64,000 nucleotides of DNA from Megalopta genalis (lineage: Eukaryota > Arthropoda > Insecta > Hymenoptera > Halictidae). Of the stretch, positions 1-10,384 are shown piece by piece. The position numbers and the translations under genes are program-made. The notes beneath the pieces are model-generated. The model saw nothing but the letters and a program-made list of their open reading frames with translations, had not been told where the DNA came from and did no database searches. The DNA lies in assembly GCF_051020955.1 (NCBI RefSeq), contig NW_027476780.1:1-64000 (forward strand). Direction: 5' to 3'. Position 1 is the stretch's first letter, and each line of letters begins with the position of its first letter.

Positions 1-7
1 TGCAGTT

Positions 8-157
8 GAAGCTGAATCATGTACATCACAAGTATTTGCGGCTAAACCATTTGTTTCGCATGGATTCGAAGGTAACCCTTCTACTTCGCATTGATTTGAA
101 GCTACATCATGTGTTTCGCATGGATTTGAATCTAACTCGTTTGTTTCGCATGCTGTT
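8..157. repeat. Representative 150 bp higher-order unit (order C-D-E-A-B)
   Basis: This stretch splits exactly into five 30 bp subunits: C at 8-37 (contains gtacatcacaag), D at 38-67 (starts gcggctaaacc), E at 68-97 (starts gaaggtaaccc), A at 98-127 (tcatgtgtttcgcatgg) and B at 128-157 (tcgtttgtttcgcatgctg). The same order resumes at 158 with C. Type D usually ends in ttc, so the D/E junction makes the palindrome TTCGAA. Type B usually contains GCATGC. Both mark single points in the 150 bp cycle and can be used to phase the array. Confidence 0.93.
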
Positions 158-379
158 GAAACGAAATAATGTATATCACAAGTATTTGAAGCTACACCAT
201 TTGCTTCGCATGGATTCGAAGATCAGCCTTCTACTTCGCATTGATTAGATGCTAAATCATGTGCATCGCATGGGTTTGAAGCTAACTCGTTTGTTTCGCC
301 TGCATTTGAAGCCATATCACTTATATTTTCAAATATGTGAAGCTAAATCATTCGTTTCGCATGGATTTGAAGCTAAGCC

Positions 380-396
380 GTCAACTTCGCGTTGAC
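380..396. repeat. Short perfect inverted repeat in the E variant
   Basis: gtcaac (380-385), loop ttcgc (386-390), gttgac (391-396): a 6 bp perfect stem with a 5-base loop. The same perfect form is at 1881-1897, 2032-2048 and 4430-4446, always in the second subunit after a 31 bp C variant. Other block I copies read atcaac and keep only a 5 bp stem. No function can be assigned. Confidence 0.6.
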
Positions 397-698
397 TTGA
401 TGATAAATCATGTGTTCCGCATGGATTTGAAGCTAACTCGTCTGTTTCGCATGCAGTTGAAGATGAATCATGTACATCACAAGTATTTGCGGCTAAACCA
501 TTTGTTTCGCATGGATTCGAAGGTAACCCTTCTACTTCGCATTGATTTGAAGCTACATCATGTGTTTCGCATGGATTTGAATCTAACTCGTTTGTTTCCA
601 ATGCTGTTGAAGCTAAATCATGTATATCACAAGTATTTGAAGCTAAACCATTTGTTTCGCATGGATTCCAAGATAACCCTTCTAATTCGCATTGATTT

Positions 699-727
699 GT
701 AGCTAAATCATGTGTTCGCATGGATTT
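699..727. repeat. 29 bp A-type subunit, one-base deletion
   Basis: The usual gtgtttcgc core is shortened to gtgttcgc, giving a 29 bp subunit. The same deletion occurs at 2201-2229, 5801-5829, 7211-7239 and 7510-7538. In the forward LKLNHVFRMD-type reading each deletion converts the text to HVFAWI and then a stop. Because these copies are in phase with larger repeats, the deletion was probably copied rather than arising five times. Confidence 0.8.
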
Positions 728-2259
728 GATGCTAACTCGTTTGCTTCGCATGCTGTTGAAGCTAAATCATGTATATCACAAGTATTTGAAGCTAAACCAT
801 TTGCTTCGCATGGATTCGAAGATCAGCCTTCTACTTCGCATTGATTAGATGCTAAATCATGTGTTTCGCATGGGTTTGAAGCTAACTCGTTTGTTTCGCC
901 TGCGTTTGAAGCCATATCACTTATATTATCAAGTATGTGAAGCTAAATCATTCGTTTTGCATGGATTTGAAGCTAAGCCATCAACTTCGCGTTGACTTGA
1001 TGCTAATTCATGTGTTTCGCATGGATTTGAAGCTAACTCGTTTGTTTTCGCAGGCAGTTGAATCTGAATCATGTATATCAAAAGTATTTGAAGCTAAACT
1101 ATTCGTTTCGCATGGATTCGAAGATAAGCCTTCCACTTCGCATTGATTTGATGCTAATTCATGTGTTTCGCATGGATTTGAAGCTAACTCGTTTATTTCG
1201 CAGGCAGTTGAATCTGAATCATGTATATCAAAAGTATTTGAAGCTAAACTAATCGTTTCGCATGGATTCGAAGATAAGCCTTCCACTTCGCATTGATTTG
1301 AAGCTAAATCATGTGTTCCGCATGGATTTGAAGCTGACTCGTTTGTTTCGCATGCAGTTGAAGCTGAATCATGTATATCACAAGTATTTGCGGCTAAACC
1401 ATTTGTTTCGCATGGATTCGAAGATAAGCCTTCCACTTCGCATTCATTTGAAGCTAAATCATGTGTTCCGCATGGATTTGAAGCTAACTCGTCTGTTTCG
1501 CATGCAGTTGAAGCTGAATCATGTACATCACAAGTATTTGCGGCTAAACCATTTGTTTCGCATGGATTCGAAGGTAACCCTTCTACTTCGCATTGATTTG
1601 AAGCTACATCATGTGTTTCGCATGGATTTGAATCTAACTCGTTTGTTTCGCATGCTGTTGAAACGAAATAATGTATATCACAAGTATTTGAAGCTACACC
1701 ATTTGCTTCGCATGGATTCGAAGATCAGCCTTCTACTTCGCATTGATTAGATGCTAAATCATGTGCATCGCATGGGTTTGAAGCTAACTCGTTGTTTCGC
1801 CTGCATTTGAAGCCATATCACTTATATTTTCAAATATGTGAAGCTAAATCATTCGTTTCGCATGGATTTGAAGCTAAGCCGTCAACTTCGCGTTGACTTG
1901 ATGATAAATCATGTTTTTCGCTTGGACTTGAAGCTAACTCGTTTGTTTCACCTGCATTTGAAGCTATATCATTTATATTCTCAAGTATGTGAAGCTAAAT
2001 CATTCGTTTCGCATGGATTTGAAGCTAAGCCGTCAACTTCGCGTTGACTTGATGATAAATCATGTTTTTCGCTTGGACTTGAAGTTAACTCGTTTGATTC
2101 CAATGCTGTTGAAGCTAAATCATGTATATCACAAGTATTTGAAGCTAAACCATTTGTTTCGCATGGATTCCAAGATAACCCTTCTAATTCGCATTGATTT
2201 GTAGCTAAATCATGTGTTCGCATGGATTTGATGCTAACTCGTTTGCTTCGCATGCTGTT

Positions 2260-2707
2260 GAAGCTAAATCAAGTGTACCACAAGTATTTGAAGCTAAACA
2301 ATTTGCTTCGCATTTATTCGAAGCTAAGCCTTCTACTTCGCATTGATTTGAGGCTAAATCATGTGTTTCGCTTGGATTTGAAGCTAACTCGTTTGCTTCG
2401 CATGCTGTTGAAGCTAAATCAAGTGTACCACAAGTATTTGAAGCTAAACAATTTGCTTCGCATTTATTCGAAGCTAAGCCTTCTACTTCGCATTGATTTG
2501 AGGCTAAATCATGTGTTTCGCTTGGATTTGAAGCTAACTCGTTTTTTCGCTAGCAGTTGCAGCTAAATCAAGTGTATCACAAGTATTTGAAGCTAAACAA
2601 TTTGCTTCGCATTTATTCGAAGCTAAGCCTTCTACTTCGCATTGATTTGAGGCTAAATCATGTGTTTCGCTTGGATTTGAAGCTAACTCGTTTTTTCGCT
2701 AGCAGTT
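2260..2707. repeat. Three near-identical consecutive 150/149 bp units
   Basis: The units lie at 2260-2409 (150 bp), 2410-2558 (149 bp) and 2559-2707 (149 bp). Each contains the unusual C variant aaatcaagtgta, the D variant aaacaatttgcttcgc and a third subunit starting gaagctaagcc after cgcatttattc. The last two end in the shortened B form tcgttttttcgctagcag. These private variants occur together only here, so this is a local expansion of one 150 bp unit, younger than its surroundings. Confidence 0.9.
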
Positions 2708-5700
2708 GAAGATAAATCATGTATATCACAAGTATTTGAAGCTAAACCATTTGATTACCATGGATTTGAAGCTAAGCTTTCTACTTAGCATTGATTTGAA
2801 GATAAATCATGTGTTTCGCTTGGATTTGAAGATAACTTGTTTGCTTCGCATGCTGTTGAAGCTAAATCATGTATATCACAAGTATTTGAAGCTAAACCAT
2901 TTGCTTCGCATGGATCCGAAGGTCAGCCTTCTACATCGCATTGATTTGCTGCTAAGTCATTTGTTTCGCATGGATTTGAAGATAACTCGTTTGTTTCGCA
3001 TGCAGTTGAAGCTAAATCATGTATATCACAAGTATTTGAAGCTAAACCATTTGTTTCGCATGGATTCGAAGATAAGCCTTCTACTTCGCATTGATTTGAA
3101 GCTACATCATGTGTTTCGCATGGATTTGAATCTAACTCGTTTGTTTCGCATGCTGTTGAAACGAAATATTGTATATCACAAGTATTTGAAGCTAAACATT
3201 TGCTTCGCATGGATTCGAAGATCAGCCTTCTACTTCGCATTGATTAGATGCTAAATCATGTGTTTCGCATGGATTTGAAGTTAACTCGTTTGTCTCGCAT
3301 GCTGTTGAAGCTAAATCATGTATATCACAAGTATATGAAGCTAATCCATTTGTTTCGCATGGATTCGAAGGTAAGCCTCCTAGCTCGCATTGATTTGAAG
3401 CTAAATCATGTGTTTCGCATGGATTTGAATCTAACTCGTTTGTTTCGCATGCTGTTGAAACTAAATCATGTATATCACAAGTATTTGAAGCTAAACCATT
3501 TGCTTCGCATGGATTCGAAGATCAGCCTTCTACTTCGCATTGATTACATGCTAAATCATGTGTTTCGCATGGGTTTGAAGCTAACTCGTTTGTTTCGCCT
3601 GCATTTAAAGCCATATCACTTATATTATCAAGTATGTGAAGCTAAATCATTCGTTTTGCATGGATTTGAAGCTAAGCCATCAACTTCGCGTTGACTTGAT
3701 GCTAATTCATGTGTTTCGCATGGATTTGAAGCTAACTCGTTTATTTCGCAGGCAGTTGAATCTGAATCATGTATATCAAAAGTATTTGAAGCTAAACTAT
3801 TCGTTTCGCATGGATTCGAAGATAAGCCTTCCACTTCGCATTGATTTGAAGCTAAATCATGTGTTCCGCATGGATTTGAAGCTGACTCGTTTGTTTCGCA
3901 TGCAGTTGAAGCTGAATCATGTATATCACAAGTATTTGCGGCTAAACCATTTGTTTCGCATGGATTCGAATATAAGCCTTCCACTTCGCATTCATTTGAA
4001 GCTAAATCATGTGTTCCGCATGGATTTGAAGCTAACTCGTCTGTTTCGCATGCAGTTGAAGCTGAATCATGTACATCACAAGTATTTGCGGCTAAACCAT
4101 TTGTTTCGCATGGATTCGAAGGTAACCCTTCTACTTCGCATTGATTTGAAGCTACATCATGTGTTTCGCATGGATTTGAATCTAACTCGTTTGTTTCGCA
4201 TGCTGTTGAAACGAAATAATGTATATCACAAGTATTTGAAGCTAAACCATTTGCTTCGCATGGATTCGAAGATCAGCCTTCTACTTCGCATTGATTAGAT
4301 GCTAAATCATGTGCATCGCATGGGTTTGAAGCTAACTCGTTTGTTTCGCCTGCATTTGAAGCCATATCACTTATATTTTCAAATATGTGAAGCTAAATCA
4401 TTCGTTTCGCATGGATTTGAAGCTAAGCCGTCAACTTCGCGTTGACTTGATGCTAATTCATGTGTTTCGCATGGATTTGAAGCTAACTCGTTTGTTTCCT
4501 AGGCAGTTGAAGCTGAATCATGTATATCAAAAGTATTTGAAGCTAAACTATTCGTTTCGCATGGATTCGAAGATAAGCCTTCCACTTCGCATTGATTTGA
4601 AGCAAAATCATGTGTTCCGCATGGATTTGAAGCTAACTCGTTTGTTTCGCATGCAGTTGAAGCTGAATCATGTATATCACAAGTATTTGAAGCTAAACCA
4701 TTTGCTTCGCATGGATTCGAAGGTCAGCCTTCTACTTCGCATTGATTAGATGCTAAATCATGTGTTTCGCATGGGTTTGAAGCTAACTCGTTTGTTTCGC
4801 CTGCGTTTGAAGCCATATCACTTATATTATCAAGTATGTGAAGCTAAATCATTCGTTTTGCATGGATTTGAAGCTAAGCCATCAACTTCGCGTTGACTTG
4901 ATGCTAATTCATGTGTTTCGCATGGATTTGAAGCTAACTCGTTTGTTTCGCAGGCAGTTGAATCTGAATCATGTATATCAAAAGTATTTGAAGCTAAACT
5001 ATTCGTTTCGCATGGATTCGAAGATAAGCCTTCCACTTCGCATTGATTTGATGCTAATTCATGTGTTTCTCATGGATTTGAAGCTAACTCGTTTATTTCG
5101 CAGGCAGTTGAATCTGAATCATGTATATCAAAAGTATTTGAAGCTAAACTAATCGTTTCGCATGGATTCGAAGATAAGCCTTCCACTTCGCATTGATTTG
5201 AAGCTAAATCATGTGTTCCGCATGGATTTGAAGCTGACTCGTTTGTTTCGCATGCAGTTGAAGCTGAATCATGTATATCACAAGTATTTGCGGCTAAACC
5301 ATTTGTTTCGCATGGATTCGAAGATAAGCCTTCCACTTCGCATTCATTTGAAGCTAAATCATGTGTTCCGCATGGATTTGAAGCTAACTCGTTTGTTTCG
5401 CATGCAGTTGAAGCTGAATCATGTATATCACAAGTATTTGAAGCTAAACCATTTGCTTCGCATGGATTCGAAGGTCAGCCTTCTACTTCGCATTGATTAG
5501 ATGCTAAATCATGTGTTTCGCATGGGTTTGAAGCTAACTCGTTTGTTTCGCCTGCGTTTGAAGCCATATCACTTATATTATCAAGTATGTGAAGCTAAAT
5601 CATTCGTTTTGCATGGATTTGAAGCTAAGCCATCAACTTCGCGTTGACTTGATGCTAATTCATGTGTTTCGCATGGATTTGAAGCTAACTCGTTTGTTTC

Positions 5701-6038
5701 GCAGGCAGTTGAATCTGAATCATGTATATCAAAAGTATTTGAAGCTAAACTATTCGTTTCGCATGGATTCGAAGATAAGCCTCCTACTTCGCATTGATTT
5801 GAAGCTAAATCATGTGTTCGCATGGATTTGAAGCTACCTCGTTTGTTTCGCATGCTGTTAAAGCTAAATCATGTATATCACAAGTATTTGAAGCTAAACC
5901 ATTTGCTTCGCATGGATTCGAAGGTCAGCCTTCTACTTCGCATTGATTAGATGCTAAATCATGTGTTTCGCATGGGTTTGAAGCTAACTCGTTTGTTTCG
6001 CCTGCATTTGAAGCCATATCACTTATATTTTCTAGTAT

Positions 6039-7241
6039 GTGAAGCTAAATCATTCGTTTTGCATGGATTTGAAGCTAAGCCATCAACTTCGCGTTGACGT
6101 GATGATAATTCATGTGTTTCGCATGGATTTGAAGCTAACTCGTTTGTTTAGCATGCAGTTGAAGCTGAATCATGTATATCAAAAGTATTTGAAGCTAAAC
6201 TATTCGTTTCGCATGGATTCGAAGATAAGCCTTCTACTTCGCATTGATTTTAATCTAAATCATGTGTTTCGCATGGATCTGAAGATAACTCGTTTGTTTC
6301 GCATGCTGTTGAAGCTAAATCATGTATATCACAAGTATTTGAAGCTATATCATATGTTTCGCATGGATTCGAAAATAACCCTTCTAATTCGCATTGATTT
6401 GAAGCTAAATCATGTGTTTCGCATGGATTTGAAGCTAACTCGTTTGTTTCGCATGCTGTTGAAGCTAAGTCATGTATATCATAAGTATTTCAAGCTAAAC
6501 CATTTGTTTCGCATGGATTCGAAGGTAACCCTTCTACTTCGCATTGATTTGAAGCTAAATCATGTGTTCCGCATGGATTCGAAGCTAACTCGATTGTTTC
6601 GCATGCAGTGGAAGCTGAATCATGTATATCACAAGTATTTGCGTCTAAACCATTTGTTTCGCATGGATTCGAAGGTAACACTTCTACTTCGCATTGATTT
6701 GAAGCTAAATCATTCGTTTCGCATGGATTCGAAGATAACCCTTCTAATTCGCATTGATTTGAAGCTAAATCATGTGTTTCGCATGGATTTGAAGCTAACT
6801 CGTTTGTTTCGCATGCTGTTGAAGCTAAGTCATGTATATCACAAGTATTTCAAGCTAAACCATTTGTTTCGCATGGATTCGAAGGTAACCCTTCTACTTC
6901 GCATTGATTTGAAGCTAAATCATGTGTTCCGCATTGATTTGAAGCTAACTCGTTTGTTTCGCATGCAGTTGAAGCTGAATCATGTATATCACAAGTATTT
7001 GCGGCTAAACCATTTGTTTCGCATGGATTCGAAGGTAACACTTCTACTTCGCATTGATTTGAAGCTAAATCATGCGTTTCGCATGGATTTGAAGCTAACT
7101 CGTTTGTTTCGCATTCTGTTGAAGCTAAATCATGCATATCACAAGTATTTGAAGCTAAACCATTTGTTTCGCATGGATTCGAAGATAAGCCTCCTACTTC
7201 GCATTGATTTGAAGCTAAATCATGTGTTCGCATGGATTTGA
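6039..7241 (+). other. Longest stop-free stretch (400 codons); not called as a gene
   Basis: This stretch begins on a GTG inside the 31 bp subunit at 6010-6040 and runs through eight 150 bp units as decapeptides such as LKLNHVFRMD, LKLTRLFRMQ, LKLNHVYHKY, LKLNHLFRMD and SKISLLLRID. It ends just after the 29 bp subunit at 7211-7239, where a one-base deletion shifts the frame into a TGA. A stop-free 30 bp unit repeated without indels gives such a stretch automatically. The predicted product is extremely basic and Leu/His-rich, has no signal peptide or known domain I recognise, and has no promoter or ribosome site outside the repeat. Coding is unlikely; a relic of a repetitive protein gene cannot be excluded. 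Confidence 0.25.
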
Positions 7242-8229
7242 AGCTACCTCGTTTGTTTCGCATGCTGCTAAAGCTAAATCATGTATATCACAAGTATTTG
7301 CAGCTAAACCATTTGCTTCGCATGGATTCGAAGGTAACCCTTCTACTTCGCATTGATTTTAATCTAAATCATGTGTTTCGCATGGATTTGAAGCTAACTC
7401 GTTTGTTTCGCATGCTGTTGAAGCTAAATCATGTATATCACAAGTATTTGAAGCTAAACCATTTGTTTCGCATGGATTCGAAGATAAGCCTCCTACTTCG
7501 CATTGATTTGAAGCTAAATCATGTGTTCGCATGGATTTGAAGCTAACTCGTTTGCTTTGCATGCAGTTGAAGCAAAATCACGCATATCACAAGTATTTGA
7601 AGCTAAACCATTTGATTCGCATGGATTCGAAGATCAGCCTTCTACATCGCATTGATTTGAAGCTAAATCATGAGTTTCACATGGATTTGAAGCTAAATCA
7701 TGTGTTTTGAATGGACTTGAAGCTAACTCGTTTGCGTCGCTTGCATTTGAAGCTATATCACTTATATTCGCAAGTATTTGAAGCTAAACCATTCGTTTCG
7801 CATGGTTTCGAAGATCAGCCTTCTACTTCGCATTCATTTGAAGCTAAATCATGTGTTTTGAATGGATTTGAAGCTAACTCGTTCGTTTCGCATGCATTTG
7901 AAGCTAAATCATGTATATCACATATAATTGAAGCTAAACCATTTGTTTCGCATGGATTCGAAAATAAGCCTTCTACTTCGCATTCATTTGACGCTAAATC
8001 ATGTCTATCGCTAGGATTTGAAGCTAACTCAATTGTTTCGCCTGCATTTGAAGCTATATCAGTGATATTCGCAAGTATTTTAAGGTAAATTATTCGTTTC
8101 GCTGGATTTGAAACTAAGCCTTCTACTTCGCATTGATTTGATTCTAAATCATGTGATTCGCTTGGATTTGAAGCTAACTCGTTGGTTTTGTATGAAGTTG
8201 AATCTAATTCATGTATATCACAAGTATTT

Positions 8230-8259
8230 GAAGCTGAACCATCTGTTTCGCATGCAGTT
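8230..8259. repeat. Chimeric D/B subunit
   Basis: The left half matches type D (gaaccatctgtttcg) and the right half matches type B (gcatgcagtt). It is followed directly by a C subunit at 8260, so E and A are skipped. This is what a crossover inside two misaligned 30 bp subunits would leave. The same chimera is present in both other copies of the module (around 15605 and 18277), so the event predates the module's duplication. Confidence 0.8.
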
Positions 8260-8439
8260 GAAGCTAAATCATAAATATCACAAGTATTTGAAGCTACAAC
8301 GTTTGATTCGCACGGATTTGAAGCTAAGCATTCTACTTCGCATTTATTTGAAGCTTAATCATGAATATCACAAGTATTTGAAGCTACAACTTTTGATTCG
8401 CTCGGATTTGAAGCTAAGGCTTCTACTTCGCATTGATTT
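8260..8439. repeat. 90 bp C-D-E doublet replacing the five-subunit order
   Basis: C-D-E at 8260-8349 is followed directly by another C-D-E at 8350-8439, without A and B between them. Both C subunits carry aatatcacaag and both D subunits carry gctacaac. This is a three-subunit local repeat, an exception to the 150 bp order, inherited by the other two module copies. Confidence 0.82.
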
Positions 8440-10384
8440 GAGGCTAAATCAAGTGTTTCGCTTGCATTTGAAGCTAACTCGTTCGTTTCGCTTGCATTTG
8501 AATCTAAATCATGCACATCACAAGTATTTGAAGCTGAACCACTTGTTTCGCATGGATTTGAAGATAAGCCTTCTACTTCGCATTGATTTGAAGCTACATC
8601 ATGTGTTTCGCTTGGATTTGAGACTAACTAGTTTGTTCCGCAATGCAGTTGAAGCTAAATCATGTATATCACAATTATTTGAAGCTAAACCATTTGATTC
8701 GCATGGATTTCAAAATAAGCCTTCTACTTCGCATTGATTTGAAGCTAAATCATGCATTGCGCATGGAGTTGAAGCTAACTCGTTTGTTTCGCAGGCTGTT
8801 GAATCTAAATCATGTATATCGCAAGAATCTGAAGCTAAACCATTTGATTCGCATGTATTTGAAGCTAAGCCTTCTACTTCGCATTGATTTGAAACTAAAT
8901 CATGTGTTTCGCTTGGATTTGAAACTAACTAGTTTGTTTCGCAATGCAGTTGAAGCTAAATCATATATATCACAGTTATTTGAAGCTAAACCAGTTAATT
9001 CGAATGGATTTGAAGCTAAGCCTTAACTTCGTGTTGACTTGATGCAAACTCATGTTTTTCGCTTGGATTTGAAGCTAACTCGTTTGTTTCGCATGCAGTT
9101 GAAACTAAATCATGTATAAAACAAGTATTTGAAGCTAAACCATTTGTTTCGCATGCATTTGAAGATAAGCCTTCTCCTTCGCATTGATTTGAAGCTAAAT
9201 CATATGTTTCGCTTGGATTTCGAGCTAACTCGTTTGTTTCGCATGCTGCTGAAGCTAAATCATGTATATCACAAGTATTTGAAGCTAAACCATTTGTTTC
9301 GCAAGGATTCGAAGATCAGCCTTCTACTTCGCATTGATTTGAAGCAGAATCATGTGATTCCTTTAGATTTGAAGGTATTTGGTTTGTTTCGCATGGTGTT
9401 GAATCTATATCATATATATCACAAGTATTCTTAGCTAAAGCATTTGTTTCGCATGGATTTGAAGATAAGCCTTCTACTTCGCATTGATTTGAAGCTAAAT
9501 CATGTGTTTCGCTTGGATTTCAAGCTAACTCGTTTTCTTCGCCTGCATTTGATGTTAAATCATGTATATCACAGGTATTTGAAGCTACACCATTTGTTTC
9601 GCATGGTATTCGAAGGTAAGCCTTCTACTTCGCATTGATTTGAAGCTAAATCACGTATTGCGCATGGAGTTGAAGCTAACTCGTTTGTTTCGCATGCTGT
9701 TGAATCTAACTCATGTATATCGCAAGAATCTGAAGCTAAACCATTTGATTCGCATGGATTTGAAGCTAAGCCTTCTACTTCGCATTGATTTGAAGCTAAA
9801 CCATTTGTTTCGCATGGATTTGAAGCTAAGCCTTCAACTTCGAGTTGACTTGATGCTAAATCATGTTTTTCGCTTGGATTTGAAGCTAACTCTTTTTTTC
9901 GCATGCAGTTGAATCTAAACGATGAATAAAGCAAGTATTTGAAGCTAAACCATTTGTTTCGTAAGGATTCGAAGATCAGCCTTCTACTTCGCATTGATAA
10001 GAGGCTAAATCATATGTTTCGCATGGATTTGAAGCTAACTCGTTCATTTCGCTTGCATTTGAAGCTAAATCATGCACATCACAAGTATTTGAAGCTGAAC
10101 CACTTATATCGCATGGATTTGAAGCTAAGCCTTCTACTTCGCATGGATTTGAACCTAAGCCTTCTACATCGCATTGATTTGAGCTAAATCATGTGTTTCG
10201 CTTGGATTTTAAGCTAACTCGTTTGTTTCACATGCAATTGAAGTTAAATCATGTATATCGCAAGTATTTGAAGCTGAACGAATTGTATCGCATGGTTTTG
10301 AAGATAAGCCTTCTACTTCGCATTGAGTTAAGCTAAATCATGTGTTACGCTTGGATTTTAAGCTAACTCGTTTGTACCACATGC

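Larger units (their letters stand above)
308..6040. repeat. Nine 31 bp C-type variant subunits that shift the frame
   Basis: The 31 bp subunits are at 308-338, 908-938, 1809-1839, 1960-1990, 3607-3637, 4358-4388, 4809-4839, 5560-5590 and 6010-6040. Each reads close to gaagccatatcacttatat followed by tatcaagtatgt or ttcaaatatgt. They replace the normal 30 bp C subunit, so each adds one base and moves the forward frame from the LKLNHVFRMD-type reading to another. A related 31 bp form, gaagctatatcacttatat with ttcgcaagtattt, is scattered through the rest of the window, for example at 7749-7779. They are landmarks for the super-unit structure. Confidence 0.88.
1..7560. repeat. Array block I: 150 bp units in 450-900 bp super-units
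   Basis: The block consists of 150 bp units punctuated by a modified stretch: a B variant with cctgcattt, a 31 bp C variant starting gaagccatatcac, then a D variant with tcattcgtttcgcatgg and an E variant with tcaacttcgcgttgac. Intervals between successive 31 bp variants are 600, 901, 151, 1647, 751, 451, 751 and 450 bp, so they are close to multiples of 150 bp plus one. Internal re-use is visible: the stretch near 937-1440 recurs about 3,900 bp later (4838-5340), and a related stretch starts at 3636. This block is more diverged than the right end of the window. Confidence 0.85.
7561..9780. repeat. 2.2 kb module, copy a
   Basis: The stretch from gaagcaaaatcacgc at 7569 to about 9780 recurs with the same indels at 14944 onward (offset 7,375) and 17616 onward (offset 10,047). 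Shared private features are the tgtgttttgaatgg A variant near 7700, the 31 bp C variant at 7749-7779, the chimeric subunit at 8230-8259, the C-D-E doublet at 8260-8439 and the cttaacttcgtgttgac E variant near 9020. Copy a matches copy c further right than copy b does. Over the 125-codon stop-free stretch at 7711-8088 the translations of a and c are the same. Confidence 0.92.

Noticed and set aside
61..120. CENP-B box in the ttcgcatggattcgaa region
   Set aside because: The known motif needs TTCG, four bases, A, two bases, then CGGG. The array has no CGGG at the right distance.
380..396. Transcription-factor operator or terminator hairpin
   Set aside because: The stem is 5-6 bp, has no T tract after it and lies in non-coding repeats, so it is only recorded as a short inverted repeat.
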